64,000 bases of DNA from positions 59,209 to 123,208 of the forward strand of contig CAYXIJ010000003.1 of NCBI GenBank assembly GCA_964465375.1, read 5' to 3'. The position numbers and the translations under genes were made by a program. This stretch comes from CAJWKT01 sp964465375 (lineage in GTDB: Bacteria; Pseudomonadota; Gammaproteobacteria; Steroidobacterales; Rariloculaceae). Of the stretch, positions 54,086-63,903 are shown piece by piece; positions within the stretch are counted from its first letter, which is position 1, and each line of letters starts with the position of its first letter. The notes under the pieces are model-generated. The model was not told the origin of the DNA. It saw only the letters and a list, made by a program, of their open reading frames with translations, and did no database searches.

Positions 54086-55216
54086 ATGGGTAAAGAGAAC
54101 TCAAGGCCGGACACTGGGGTCACTCGTCGTAATCTTCTTGTTTCGCTTACTGGTGCGGGGCTTGCAGCACCTTTTCTTGCGGGGCACAAGGACTGGACTA
54201 AAGATCCGATCACTCTCCGCTATACATCTCATGTCCCAAGGACCCATGGTTTGTATACAGAAGCTTTTGTGCCATTTGCTGAGCTAGTAGAGCAGGAAAC
54301 TCTTGGCCGCCTGAGATTGGAATCCTACACAGATCAATTGCTTCATGGCCCGCTAGATGGTTTCAAGGCCGCGGTAACAGGGATTACCGACTACACACAT
54401 TCTTACATTACATATCAGCCGGGCAGTTTTAAGCTTTTGCATGTGACACAGTTGCCATTTATTTTCTCTCGCCCCCAAGTGGCGACTTTAGTTTTTGAGG
54501 AACTTTATCCAAAGTATTTCAAAAAAGAGTTTGAGCGGATGGGTGTTTACTTGGCACATTGCGACTGCACGAGCCCCTATAGCCTACTCTCAAGGAGGCC
54601 TATCAGGCGCCTCGAGGATTTGCGTGGCATTAAAATTCGTGTCACTGCGGGTGTTACGGCTGAGATTTTTCGTGAACTCGGGGCAAACCCTATCGCAATC
54701 GCTGCCGCTGAAATTTATCCTGCCTTTCAAAGGGGAATATTTGATGCTGTTGCTCTTTCTCCTTCTGATATGGTGGGCTACCGACTCCAAGAGGTTGCCA
54801 CACATTTCACGCGAATCAACATCAATGTAATCTTGCTGCACTATTGCCTAAATCGACGCAGTTTTGATGCATTACCTAGTGATTTGCGCGCGATGTTTTA
54901 TCGATTGTTACGCATACGAAGTCAGATGGCAGCACAAAACTATTATAGTGGTTCAGGTCATGAGCAAGCGATGGAGGCCCTGCATGAAGCGAACCTAGAG
55001 ATCATTGATCTGGAGGGGGAGGAATTAAATCGCTGGCGTAATGTGGTTGCTCCACTAAAGGAAAAATATGTGGCGCGATATGAATCGGAGGGGTTACCCG
55101 CCCGAGCCGCGGTTGCCGATATGGAGCGACTTGCTAGAGATTATGCTGATTTAACAAACCAGCAGCTTAATGAGCAGGTTAAAAACTTACCTATTCAGGG
55201 AATTATTGATCTTTGA
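54086..55216 (+). CDS. TRAP transporter substrate-binding protein, DctP type
   Basis: Periplasmic binding subunit of a TRAP transporter, 376 residues. A Tat-type signal (TRRNLLVSLTGAGLAAPFLA) is unusual but known in the family. DctP features: the segment GPLDGFKAAVTGITDYTHSY, QLPFIFSRPQVA, and the ligand-binding LRGIKIRVTAGVTAEIFRELGANPIAIAAAEIY, whose Arg clamps the carboxylate. Start ATG 54086. The stop overlaps the small permease gene (TGATG). Confidence 0.9.
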   Translation: MGKENSRPDTGVTRRNLLVSLTGAGLAAPFLAGHKDWTKDPITLRYTSHVPRTHGLYTEAFVPFAELVEQETLGRLRLESYTDQLLHGPLDGFKAAVTGITDYTHSYITYQPGSFKLLHVTQLPFIFSRPQVATLVFEELYPKYFKKEFERMGVYLAHCDCTSPYSLLSRRPIRRLEDLRGIKIRVTAGVTAEIFRELGANPIAIAAAEIYPAFQRGIFDAVALSPSDMVGYRLQEVATHFTRININVILLHYCLNRRSFDALPSDLRAMFYRLLRIRSQMAAQNYYSGSGHEQAMEALHEANLEIIDLEGEELNRWRNVVAPLKEKYVARYESEGLPARAAVADMERLARDYADLTNQQLNEQVKNLPIQGIIDL

Positions 55217-55725
55217 TGACTCAAATTCTTGATCGCTGTTCGGCCCGAATGTCTGTGTGGCTCTACAAACTTGGTGTTTATGGGGCGCTACCCGCGCTGT
55301 TTATCTTTGTAACCTTGGAGGTAGTGTTACGGTACATATTTAATGCGCCGTTACAGTGGGGGCGAGACGCAAATGGGCTTCTTTTGCTTATTGTTCTTTT
55401 TTCTGCCTTGCCTTATGCCTGGGATGAGAGTTACTACGTACGCGTGGATATTATTCGGGAGAGGTTCTCCGGAAGGTGGCGTGTTTTCGCTGATGTACTT
55501 TCTGCTATGTCGGGGTTTGTGGTTTTTTTCCTATTAACTGTTCAGGCGTTATTTTTCTCTCAATATATGTTCGTGACCCATGAGACAGGCGAGGATCTTG
55601 CTATCCTTCTCTGGCCATTTATGGGATTTGTGGCAATCTGTGGATTGGTATTGTGTTTCCGGCTGTTAATGAATCCCGCAATTCCTGCAGCTGGAGAGGG
55701 AGACGTTCCCAGCCGATGGATCTAA
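55216..55725 (+). CDS. TRAP transporter small permease, DctQ type
   Basis: Four-helix membrane subunit of 169 residues. Typical DctQ features: N-terminal amphipathic region, ALPALFIFVTLEVVLRYIFN, then AFP-like WGRDANGLLLLIVLFSALPYAWDES, YVRVDI and a last helix with PFMGFVAICGLVLCFRLL. Start ATG 55216, coupled to the upstream stop; its own stop overlaps the large permease start by 10 bases. Confidence 0.92.
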   Translation: MTQILDRCSARMSVWLYKLGVYGALPALFIFVTLEVVLRYIFNAPLQWGRDANGLLLLIVLFSALPYAWDESYYVRVDIIRERFSGRWRVFADVLSAMSGFVVFFLLTVQALFFSQYMFVTHETGEDLAILLWPFMGFVAICGLVLCFRLLMNPAIPAAGEGDVPSRWI

Positions 55726-57017
55726 TTCTTTTAGGAGTTGCCGGTGTAGTTCTGTTACTTGTGCTGATTGTCTTTGGCGTGCCGATTGCCTTTGCAATGG
55801 CGTTCTCGGGCTGTGTTGGATTGTGGTTAGTTGAGGGGGCAGGCCCAACCATGGCTCATGCGGCCCTAGTTCCCTGGGCGCATGGACGGGATTTTATTTT
55901 TGTTACCGTTCCCTTGTTTGTATTAATGGGCCAGTTTTTTTACCACGCTGGACTTGCAAGCGATCTCTTTGGGGGTCTGCGGAAGTGGGTAGGGAGAATA
56001 CCTGGTGGGATCGTGATTTCATCGGTACTGGCATGTGGAGGGTTTGGTGCAGTCACGGGATCCAGTATTGCTACTGTTGCCACAATGGGAACGATGGTTA
56101 TGCCTGAAATGCGTCGTCACGGTTGTGATCCGCGTTTGGCTACCGGGGCGTTGGCTGCTTCAGGCACCCTGGGCATCCTCATACCACCAAGCCTGATTTT
56201 TATTTTTTACGGAGTTATGACCGAAACGTCTATTGGTGAACTCTTTGTTGCGGGAATTATCCCTGGAGCTGTGACAGCATTTATGTTTTCGGCGATCATT
56301 TTTGTTCGCTGTGTTTTGAATCCAAGGTTAAGTCCAAAAGGTTTCCGGGCGAACTGGAGCGACCGCATATTTTCTCTTAGCCGATTGGGGCCTGTAATAG
56401 GTTTATTTGTCCTTATTATTGGCGGTATTTACTTGGGGGTCTTTACTCCCACTGAAGCAGCTGGAGTAGGTTGCACAGGCGTACTGGTTGTGGCCCTAGC
56501 TCAAAAAAAACTCAGGTTGGCCGCTATTGGCGCTGCTTTGCGTACTACGGCTCTAATCAGCACGATGATTTTCACCATTATTGTTGGTGGTTACCTGTTT
56601 GCCCGTTTTTTGGCAGTTACAGGGCTAACCGATGTTCTCGTAGATCTCATTGTTGGTGCTGATTTAGGCCGCATTGGTTTTCTTGTTTTGTTAGTTCTGC
56701 TTTATTTCATAATGGGTGCGATGCTTGATGTTTTGGGGATGTTGGTATTAACCATTCCTTTTGTTTTTCCCGTAGTGATTGAGCTCGGTATTGACCCGGT
56801 CTGGTTTGGTGTTTTCGTGGTAATCATGGCAGAGCTTGCACTCATTACACCTCCAATTGGAGCTAATGTTTTTATAATGCGGCGAGTGGCTCCAGACGTT
56901 GCGTTAGAAGATATTTTCCGGGGAGTTTTTCCTTTTGTGGTAGGCGAGCTTTTGATTTTGGCCCTACTGATTTTATTTCCTGATATAGCATTATGGTTAG
57001 TCAGGAAAATGGAATAA
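55716..57017 (+). CDS. TRAP transporter large permease, DctM type
   Basis: Large transport subunit of the TRAP system with about 12 helices, about 433 residues. Motifs: VFGVPIAFAMAFSG, FVLMGQFFYHAGLASDLF, GFGAVTGSSIATVATMG (sodium/ligand site), GALAASGTLGILIPPSL and LALITPPIGANVFIM. Start ATG 55716 gives the family N-terminus MDLILLGVAG; the frame is open from 55653. Completes a DctPQM operon. The gap from the stop to the next gene (57018-57271) holds only a promoter candidate. Confidence 0.94.
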   Translation: MDLILLGVAGVVLLLVLIVFGVPIAFAMAFSGCVGLWLVEGAGPTMAHAALVPWAHGRDFIFVTVPLFVLMGQFFYHAGLASDLFGGLRKWVGRIPGGIVISSVLACGGFGAVTGSSIATVATMGTMVMPEMRRHGCDPRLATGALAASGTLGILIPPSLIFIFYGVMTETSIGELFVAGIIPGAVTAFMFSAIIFVRCVLNPRLSPKGFRANWSDRIFSLSRLGPVIGLFVLIIGGIYLGVFTPTEAAGVGCTGVLVVALAQKKLRLAAIGAALRTTALISTMIFTIIVGGYLFARFLAVTGLTDVLVDLIVGADLGRIGFLVLLVLLYFIMGAMLDVLGMLVLTIPFVFPVVIELGIDPVWFGVFVVIMAELALITPPIGANVFIMRRVAPDVALEDIFRGVFPFVVGELLILALLILFPDIALWLVRKME

Positions 57018-57228
57018 TCATGTTCAAAAATTAACCGTTTTACTTGAGGTCAGTAGCATAGATTAGCAACCGGGAATTGGTTCGTTAACATCAACGATTA
57101 GACAAAATTTTAAGCGACTCGGGGTATGCAAGGAGGGCTGAGGTCAGTGCTAGGTATATACTTGTTATTTCCGATCCGGGGAGTCATTTTTATTTGGTTT
57201 TTTAGGTTCTTGAAAAAGCTTCATCATC

Positions 57229-57234
57229 TATAAT
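57229..57234 (+). promoter_or_regulatory. Possible -10 element upstream of yceI-like gene
   Basis: TATAATGCG at 57229-57237, 38 bp before the ATG at 57272. The nearest -35-like TTGAAA is too close (13 bp), so only the -10 is convincing. Confidence 0.35.
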
Positions 57235-57271
57235 GCGCTGTCTTGGTCCGAAAAATATGAGAGTGTAGGGT

Positions 57272-57862
57272 ATGTTACTTGTCCGGAGAAAAGGAAAAAA
57301 TAGGCTAAAGTATTTGGTTGCCTTCCGATCGGGATGTCTTGGAGCTCTTTTTGTCTGCCTAGGTTTTTTGACTGCTTCTGCATCGGAATGGGATATGCAA
57401 GCTGATTCCAGCTCTGTGCGGTTTATTGGTGTTCAGGAAGGATCAGCTTTTCGGGGGCGGTTTGAAGATTTTTCCGCCATGGTCAGCTTTGATCCAGCCA
57501 GCTTTGACGAAGGCAGGATTGTGGGTAGTGTACAGGTTGCATCGGTTAATTCTGGTGACCAGGAGCGCGACTCTACCCTTCTGGATCAAGAGTGGTTTGA
57601 TCCAGGGACGCACCCAGTTTCCCAGTTTGAGTCCGATCAAATCCAAAAATTGGAGGATGGCACCTTTCAGGCCCACGGGCAATTAACATTGCGAGGGGTA
57701 ACCAATCCCGTAACCATGGATTTTAGTTTTGAGACATCTGACTCGGGTGCCCAATTGTCTGGTAGTTTTGAGATCAGAAGGTTAGATTTTGGCGTGGGTT
57801 GGCCAGCAACTAATTGGGTAGATGATGAGGTTTCGGTTCAGGTAGAGCTTGATTTGAGGTAA
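57272..57862 (+). CDS. YceI-family periplasmic protein
   Basis: YceI family lipocalin-like protein that binds isoprenoid-type lipids, 196 residues. A long basic N-terminus and signal peptide (ending TASASE) precede WDMQADSSSVRFIGVQEG, SFDPASFDEGRIVGSVQVASVNSGDQERDSTL, FDPGTHPVSQFES, the TLRGVTNPVTMDF motif and VGWPATNWV. It is probably cotranscribed with the amine oxidase 43 bp downstream. Confidence 0.92.
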   Translation: MLLVRRKGKNRLKYLVAFRSGCLGALFVCLGFLTASASEWDMQADSSSVRFIGVQEGSAFRGRFEDFSAMVSFDPASFDEGRIVGSVQVASVNSGDQERDSTLLDQEWFDPGTHPVSQFESDQIQKLEDGTFQAHGQLTLRGVTNPVTMDFSFETSDSGAQLSGSFEIRRLDFGVGWPATNWVDDEVSVQVELDLR

Positions 57863-57905
57863 CGTTTTTTTGCACACTATTTTAAGTCACCAACGGAGCA
57901 ATTCA

Positions 57906-59504
57906 ATGTCTGGCAAAAAGAAAAATGAGCAGCACCTTAAGATCAGCAAGCGCGAGTTCTTAGAGGCCTTTGCTGCCATTGGAGGCGTTTCAGCGGTTCT
58001 ATCAGCACTCGATGGATGGGGTGTAGGAATCGCATCTGCGGCCGAGACTCCTCCGGAACTAATGGGGCGCGCTGAAGGTACCAGTGTGTTGATATTAGGG
58101 GCTGGCCTTTCCGGAATGACGGCTGCCTATGAGCTCACTCAACGTGGCTATAGTTGCCACATCTTGGAAGCACGCCCTTATGCGGGGGGGCGATGCCAGA
58201 CTTCCCGCGCTGGCTTTCAGATGAAGGATGATCAGGGTGAAACGCAAACCTGTGATTTTGATGAGGGGCTGCACTTTAATAACGGTGCATGGCGTCTCCC
58301 AAGCTTTCATCATTCAGTATTTCACTATGTCCGAAAATTTGGCGTTCCCATGGAAATCATGGTCCAAGAAAATGACTTGGGGTATCTAAGGCGCGACAAC
58401 GCCCAGGGGCCACTGGCTGGGCGGCGACTCCGGAGGCGAGAGATCAAGGCAGATATGAGGGGCTACACCTCAGAGCTATTGGCGAAGCTAGTTGATCAGG
58501 GTGCTCTGGACAATGAACTTACCGGCCGAGATAAGGACCAGCTTATCGACTATCTAGTAGGAGAGGGTTTTCTGGATGCACGGGACTTAAGCTACAAGGG
58601 CACTATTAATCGGGGTTATGCAGTCTTCGAACCAATGGGGGCACGTACAGCCTCTGAAGCCTTAGCGTTCAAGGAAATACTGCAATCGGGCTTGGGTAAC
58701 ACTTTCCAAGGTGTTACGCAGGTGGCGCGGCCCCATACTATGTATCAACCTGTCGGCGGCATGGATCAGATAGCACGAGCGTTTGAGCGAGAGGTCGGTC
58801 GTATGACTACCTATAACGCCGAGGTCCAGGAGCTTAGACAAGATGACAACGGAGTGCGGGTTCCATATAGGGATACTAATACCGGTGAAGTTCGGGTTGC
58901 AGAAGCCGACTATTGTATTACAACTATTCCCTTGATCATTCTTAAGCAGCTAGCTGTCGATCTACCAGATAGTTGCAAGGAAGCCGTCGCTGCTCCAGAT
59001 ATAACAAAGGTTAGCAAGCTTGCACTGCAAATGAATCGTCGTTTTTGGGAAGAAGACGATGATATCTATGGGGGTTCCAGTACGCTTGGGATACCCGGGC
59101 ATACTGTTATTTATCCTTCTTACGGTTACTTCGGTAGTAAGGGGATCATACAAAGTATGTATGCCATTGGTCGTTCGGCAGAACAAAGGGAAGGCTTGCC
59201 CTTGGGCGAGCAGGTCGAATGGGCAATTGAGCATAGTGAAAAAATACACCCGGGCCAATTCCGTCGACACTATGATGACAAGGCTTTTTCAATAGCGTGG
59301 CATCATACCCCTTACAATCAAGGCGGCTGGACAGCTTGGTCCAATCAGGATCGTCAAAAATATGTGCCGTTGTTGTTGGAGCCCCAAGGCAGAGTCTATT
59401 TTAGTGGTGACTACGTGAGCGGCCTGACAGCCTGGCAGGCTGGAGCCATTGAGTCTGCTTGGACGCAAATTGAAAAGTTGCATGCCCGAGTGATGCGCGC
59501 TTAA
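57906..59504 (+). CDS. Tat-exported flavin amine oxidase
   Basis: FAD-dependent amine oxidase family protein, about 532 residues. N-terminal Tat-like signal (SKREFLEAFAAIGGVSAVLS), then the FAD motif VLILGAGLSGMTAAYELTQRG with EARPYAGGRCQTSR, and C-terminal GRVYFSGDYVSGLTAWQAGAIESA, which completes the FAD site. An unusually long HH-containing region (WRLPSFHHSVFHY) lies near residue 145. ATG 57906 is used because GGAG lies ahead of it; the frame is open from 57870. It oxidises an amine or related substrate in the periplasm; identity unknown. Confidence 0.9.
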   Translation: MSGKKKNEQHLKISKREFLEAFAAIGGVSAVLSALDGWGVGIASAAETPPELMGRAEGTSVLILGAGLSGMTAAYELTQRGYSCHILEARPYAGGRCQTSRAGFQMKDDQGETQTCDFDEGLHFNNGAWRLPSFHHSVFHYVRKFGVPMEIMVQENDLGYLRRDNAQGPLAGRRLRRREIKADMRGYTSELLAKLVDQGALDNELTGRDKDQLIDYLVGEGFLDARDLSYKGTINRGYAVFEPMGARTASEALAFKEILQSGLGNTFQGVTQVARPHTMYQPVGGMDQIARAFEREVGRMTTYNAEVQELRQDDNGVRVPYRDTNTGEVRVAEADYCITTIPLIILKQLAVDLPDSCKEAVAAPDITKVSKLALQMNRRFWEEDDDIYGGSSTLGIPGHTVIYPSYGYFGSKGIIQSMYAIGRSAEQREGLPLGEQVEWAIEHSEKIHPGQFRRHYDDKAFSIAWHHTPYNQGGWTAWSNQDRQKYVPLLLEPQGRVYFSGDYVSGLTAWQAGAIESAWTQIEKLHARVMRA

Positions 59505-59574
59505 GTTTACGAAGCGTAAGTTAAGCTTCAGATAAGGCTGGCCAACAGAATTCAGGGAAATTTGTGAGGTAGTA

Positions 59575-60501
59575 GTGGGAATGATCCGCACGAAAAGCAT
59601 TTTTCTTTTAATAAGCACGTTTTTTTTAGTAGTTCTACTATCAACAGGCGCTGCAGCACAAGAACCAACACAACTCGAAGAATATAGTGAAAAACAACGA
59701 ATGATAGAGTTTGGGCATCGACACGACTCAGCCTGGGATCTATATCTGACGCTTAGAGATGAAGCAGGTGGCGGCACTCGGCTGACGTGGGACAATCTGC
59801 CAGATTGGGCTGGCCTGTATACGAGACCAGTTGAACATATTGCGTTATTTGACCCGGATCAGTCCCGGGAGGGACTACCCACCGCGAGTCTGACTCCAGA
59901 GTTTCGCGAACGGATGCTGGAAAGAATCACCCTCTCTCGTCAAGGCATTGGGTATGACCTTCTGGGAAAATGCATTCCGCCTGGATATCCACGCTGGCTG
60001 ACATCGCCGTTCCTGCGAGAGTTCATTGTTACGCCGGATCAGACATGGTTAATCACTGAAGTGTTCAATGAGATTCGCCGTGTGTACACTGATGGTCGCG
60101 GGCACATTCCAGTTGACGATCGCTATCCTACGTTTGATGGTGACTCGATAGGGTTTTGGGATGGCGATCGGCTAATTATCCATACCACACAACTGAATTC
60201 GGGCCAGTACACTCGCGATCAGCCAGATTATACAAATCAAGTTGAGAGCGTTGAGATATGGCAGAAGGTCGATGATCGGAATATCGAAGTGGATGTATGG
60301 GTTTACGATCCTCCGGCATTGACCGAAGCCTGGTACGTGAAGCAGTTCTACGCAAAACTGTCCAACGAGGATAAGTTACTGCGCATCCATTATTGGCATT
60401 GCTTTGAGAACCAAAATAACGACGTCTATGAAACAGAAGAAGGGCGCACTCAGTTCAGAGACTTTACCTTCACGGATGAGGATGATAGTAGAATCCGTTA
60501 A
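59575..60501 (+). CDS. Uncharacterised secreted YTDGR-family protein, copy E
   Basis: Fifth member, 308 residues. GTG 59575 has GAGG five bases upstream; ATG 59581 is an alternative. The signal peptide ends GAAAQ. Motifs: DNLPDWAGLYTRP, KCIPPGYPRWLTSPFLREF, RRVYTDGRGHI, DSIGFWDGDRLIIHT, DPPALTEAWY and HCFENQN. Full-length features make it the best reference copy. It has no DUF6152 neighbour: the next gene is a convergent UbiD. The 60502-60676 gap holds nothing I recognise. Confidence 0.75.
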   Translation: MGMIRTKSIFLLISTFFLVVLLSTGAAAQEPTQLEEYSEKQRMIEFGHRHDSAWDLYLTLRDEAGGGTRLTWDNLPDWAGLYTRPVEHIALFDPDQSREGLPTASLTPEFRERMLERITLSRQGIGYDLLGKCIPPGYPRWLTSPFLREFIVTPDQTWLITEVFNEIRRVYTDGRGHIPVDDRYPTFDGDSIGFWDGDRLIIHTTQLNSGQYTRDQPDYTNQVESVEIWQKVDDRNIEVDVWVYDPPALTEAWYVKQFYAKLSNEDKLLRIHYWHCFENQNNDVYETEEGRTQFRDFTFTDEDDSRIR

Positions 60502-60676
60502 ACGATGTAAATGTAACTTGCGCTATCCAATTTATAGACTAACAGCAAGTGATCGGCCCCTTATCTCATCAGATGAATGCTTACGGTGGTCTGTTAGCGA
60601 TATAAATGATTCCTTAGTCATATTTTCTTCCAGTTGACTAAGCTAGGCTCTTCTGGCCTTCAATTCACCGCTCGAT

Positions 60677-62152
60677 CTAAGTTTGAGTTTTCAGTATCTT
60701 TATTCTTTCAAAAAATGCGTCAACGCGTAACTCCACTTCCTTGACTAACTGTACTCGCTTCATCATTTTGATCCCGAGTGGTTTTGTGCAGTCCACCCCC
60801 ATAAATGCCCGCACGTTCAAGGGAAGCTCTGGGTGACCATCATGCACACCTAACTTAGAGTTGGACCCCAATTCGCCTTGCGCTAACGGCTCCAGGTCCA
60901 CGCCGAGCACGTTAGAAATAATTGTCAGATCGCGGTCCGGAATGAATCGATGCGCTAACGCCCAGGCGCGTTCCAGGGGTTCCCGGATATCTATATCATC
61001 ATCGAAAACAAACACGTGCTTGCAACGACCCTGCATTGAAGAATAGGCTCGCATCATAGCAAGCTTGGGTTCGCCGACACGCCGCTTCTTCATTGCAATG
61101 TGGACCGTGAAACCTACGCCTGCCGCAGGTTCAACGTACACATCGATCACGTTCGGCAGTACTGTTTTGAGGTCCTGGTAGACGTGCAGGGCACGAAAGA
61201 AGCTCGCGATGGAGTTACATTCGTTAAAAGGTCTTCCAATGTGCACGTGCTGATAAATTGGGTTCTTTCGCATGGTAATCGCAGTCACATTAAAAACGGG
61301 TTGCCGACGAGGTAGGTCGTAAAATCCATTGAATGATGCGAATGCACCTTGGGTAGCCCATTTTGACGGGTTTAATACTCCCTCTACTACGATCTCAGCG
61401 CCCGCAGGAACATCCACGTCGATCGTTTCGCATTTTACCAATTTAACAGACTCATTCCTTAGTCCCCCGATATAGGAGAAGTCGTCGTTCTCATGAGGAA
61501 GGGCTCTGTTTGCCCCCGCAAGTATGAACTCTGGCGTCACGCCGAACACAAATGCCATTGAAAATTCAGGATGTTTCTCGGAAGCTTGTTTCCCGTCAGA
61601 AGCCTGAGTCTCAGACGCTGCGCTTTCCCTCATACTCTTGGCATCACCTGAGCCCCAAAAGACTCTCATTGAGCCCCCCTTTTTTCGGGTCACTTCGAAC
61701 CGATGATAAGAAAGATTGTGGGCGTTTTCCTTGGGCTTACTCACAACAAGGCTAGTTATGAAGCGACCCTCTAGAAAATTTGAGGATCCTCTGCCATCGT
61801 TTGGATTAAGGCGTAGTATGGGTAGAGCTGATAAATCAATCTCGTCCCCCGTTATGATGACCTCCTTGCATGGAGCTTCACCCGAATCCACAAAACTCGG
61901 CGCCACTCTACCTGACTTAAGAACCTCTGCCATCTTTTTCGCGACCTTAGGCAGTATATTGGTCTCCGCATCAACGCCATGCGCCATTGCTATGCGCTTG
62001 CTGGTGTGGCCGACTGTATTAGCAAGCACGGGTATATCAAAACCCACTGGCCTCTCGAATAAAATCGGCTTATCAATACCTTTGGAATCAGCTCGGGCGA
62101 TAAACGCTCCCATGTCATCGAGCGTCTCCACTTCAAAGGGTATCCGGAACAA
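60677..62152 (-). CDS. UbiD-family decarboxylase, copy 1 (start unclear)
   Basis: UbiD-family enzyme using prenylated FMN to (de)carboxylate aromatic or unsaturated acids, 491 residues visible. Core motifs: ILRLNPNDGRGSSNF, HVHIGRPFNECNSIA, KHVFVFDDDIDIREPLERAW (with the catalytic Asp/Glu) and SKLGVHDGHPELPL. The homologous frame continues upstream of the TTG at 62152 (FRQFIDTHDNKGDLF), yet no ATG, GTG or TTG occurs before a TAG near 62220; either a rare start, a small frameshift (a nearby ATG in another frame gives MDRSSIGVLL) or a truncated gene. The 62153-62355 spacer has no other gene. Confidence 0.85.
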   Translation of the reverse strand: MFRIPFEVETLDDMGAFIARADSKGIDKPILFERPVGFDIPVLANTVGHTSKRIAMAHGVDAETNILPKVAKKMAEVLKSGRVAPSFVDSGEAPCKEVIITGDEIDLSALPILRLNPNDGRGSSNFLEGRFITSLVVSKPKENAHNLSYHRFEVTRKKGGSMRVFWGSGDAKSMRESAASETQASDGKQASEKHPEFSMAFVFGVTPEFILAGANRALPHENDDFSYIGGLRNESVKLVKCETIDVDVPAGAEIVVEGVLNPSKWATQGAFASFNGFYDLPRRQPVFNVTAITMRKNPIYQHVHIGRPFNECNSIASFFRALHVYQDLKTVLPNVIDVYVEPAAGVGFTVHIAMKKRRVGEPKLAMMRAYSSMQGRCKHVFVFDDDIDIREPLERAWALAHRFIPDRDLTIISNVLGVDLEPLAQGELGSNSKLGVHDGHPELPLNVRAFMGVDCTKPLGIKMMKRVQLVKEVELRVDAFFERIKILKTQT

Positions 62153-62355
62153 GTCACCCTTATTGTCGTGAGTATCTATGAACTGCCGAAAATTAAAAGC
62201 GCTTATAGTAAAACCCCGATACTACTACGATCCATGCGGATCATACTTCCGGCCCTATGGACCCGCCGGCCGCTATGCTTCGCCTATCGAATCAATTTTA
62301 GATAAAGACAGAGCGCTGCATCTCGACCGGAACACTTACCATGGTGCAAGTTGGT

Positions 62356-63903
62356 CTATAACTTCGACCAGAGCTTATCAACACGCTTCTCGACCTGATC
62401 AGCCAGTTCCACACGGTCCATCATCTTGACCCCGAGTGGTTTTGTGCAGTCCACCCCCATAAATGCCCGCACGTTCAAGGGAAGCGTTGGATGACCATCA
62501 TGTACGCCTAGCTTAGAGTTGGATCCCATTACACCCTGCGCTAACGGCTCTAGGGCCATACCGACCACATTAGGAATAATTGTCAGGTCGCGATCCGGGA
62601 TGAACCGATGGGCTAGTGCCCAGGCGCGCTCCAGGGGTTCCCGGATATCTATATCATCATCGAAAACAAACACATGCTTGCAAAAGCCCTGAAGTGCCGT
62701 ATAAGCACGCATCATAGCAAGCTTTGGCTCACCAACGCGGCCTTTTTTCATTGCAATGTGGATCGTGAAACCTATGCCCGCCGCGGGATCACAATGCACA
62801 TCGACTACGTTTGGCAGTACTGCCTTGAGGTCCTGATAGACATGTACGCCGCGAAAGTAACTCGCAATAGCATTACATTCATTGAGCGGCATCCCAATGT
62901 GTACGTGTTGATAAATTGGGTTCTTTCGCATGGTAATCGCAGTCACGTCGAAAACGGGGCGCTTCCGAGGCCGGTCATAGAATCCGTTAAATGACGCAAA
63001 TGCACCTTGTACTGTCCAATTGAAAGGCTTCATCACGCCTTCTACGATAATCTCAGCGTCTGCGGGAACATCCACGTCGATCGTTTCGCATTTCACCAAT
63101 TTAACAGGCTCATTTCTCAACCCTCCGATATAAGCGAAATCATTACTTTCGTGAGGTAGGGCTTTATTTGCTCCCGCAAGTATGAACTCAGGTGTTACAC
63201 CAAATACGAATGCGACCGGAAATGCCTTACCTTTTTCGCGTCCGTCAGCCGGTTCAGGATCATCTATTTTATTGCCCCAAAATCCCTCCATACTCTTTGC
63301 ATCTCCCGTGCCGCGGAAGATCCAGATAGAACCGCCATTTTTCCGTGTTATTTCGAATCTATGATAAGAAAGATTGTAAGCGTTCTCCTTTGGCTTACTC
63401 AGTGCCAAGCTTGAGATAAATCGGCCCTCGAGAAAGTTAGGGGATCCCTTGCCATCCTCTGGATTGAGTCGCAAAACAGGCAGAATAGATAAATCAACAT
63501 CATTTCCCTTCATAATGACTTCTTTGCACGGCGCCTCACTGGAATCGACATAAACAGGCGCCACTCCACCCGACTTTAAAATCCCCATCATCTTGGCCGC
63601 CACATTGGGTAACATATTGGCGTCCGCTTCAACACCATGTGCAGCCGCCATGCGTTTACTCGTGAGACCGACCGAATTAGCGAGTACCGGTATGTCAAAG
63701 CCTTTGGGTTTCTCAAACAAGATGGGTGTATCGATACCTTTATAGTCGGCTCTGGCAATAAATGATCCCATGTCATCGAGCGTATCCACTTCAAACGGTA
63801 CCCGGAGTAACTCGCCTTTATTATCCAGGTCATCTATAAACCCACGAAAATCCAGTGCGCCTGTTGTCTGATTCTTTTTTTGTTTGATATTTTTTGCACT
63901 CAT
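62356..63903 (-). CDS. UbiD-family decarboxylase, copy 2
   Basis: Tandem paralogue of copy 1, 515 residues from ATG 63903 (AAGGAA upstream; TTG 63939 also in frame). N-terminus LDFRGFIDDLDNKGELLRVPFEV matches the upstream part of copy 1. All prFMN-binding and catalytic motifs are present (FDDDIDIREPLERAW, HVHIGMPLNECNAI). Nucleotide blocks are identical between copies, for example 60776-60820 and 62435-62479, so the duplication is recent or maintained by gene conversion. A UbiX partner, which supplies prenyl-FMN, is not in the window. Confidence 0.92.
   Translation of the reverse strand: MSAKNIKQKKNQTTGALDFRGFIDDLDNKGELLRVPFEVDTLDDMGSFIARADYKGIDTPILFEKPKGFDIPVLANSVGLTSKRMAAAHGVEADANMLPNVAAKMMGILKSGGVAPVYVDSSEAPCKEVIMKGNDVDLSILPVLRLNPEDGKGSPNFLEGRFISSLALSKPKENAYNLSYHRFEITRKNGGSIWIFRGTGDAKSMEGFWGNKIDDPEPADGREKGKAFPVAFVFGVTPEFILAGANKALPHESNDFAYIGGLRNEPVKLVKCETIDVDVPADAEIIVEGVMKPFNWTVQGAFASFNGFYDRPRKRPVFDVTAITMRKNPIYQHVHIGMPLNECNAIASYFRGVHVYQDLKAVLPNVVDVHCDPAAGIGFTIHIAMKKGRVGEPKLAMMRAYTALQGFCKHVFVFDDDIDIREPLERAWALAHRFIPDRDLTIIPNVVGMALEPLAQGVMGSNSKLGVHDGHPTLPLNVRAFMGVDCTKPLGVKMMDRVELADQVEKRVDKLWSKL

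Noticed and set aside
61716..62171. Plus-strand frame of 151 codons
   Set aside because: Antisense shadow of UbiD copy 1.
62178..62429. Plus-strand frame of 83 codons between the UbiD copies
   Set aside because: No ribosome site, overlaps the end of copy 2, no recognisable protein signal.
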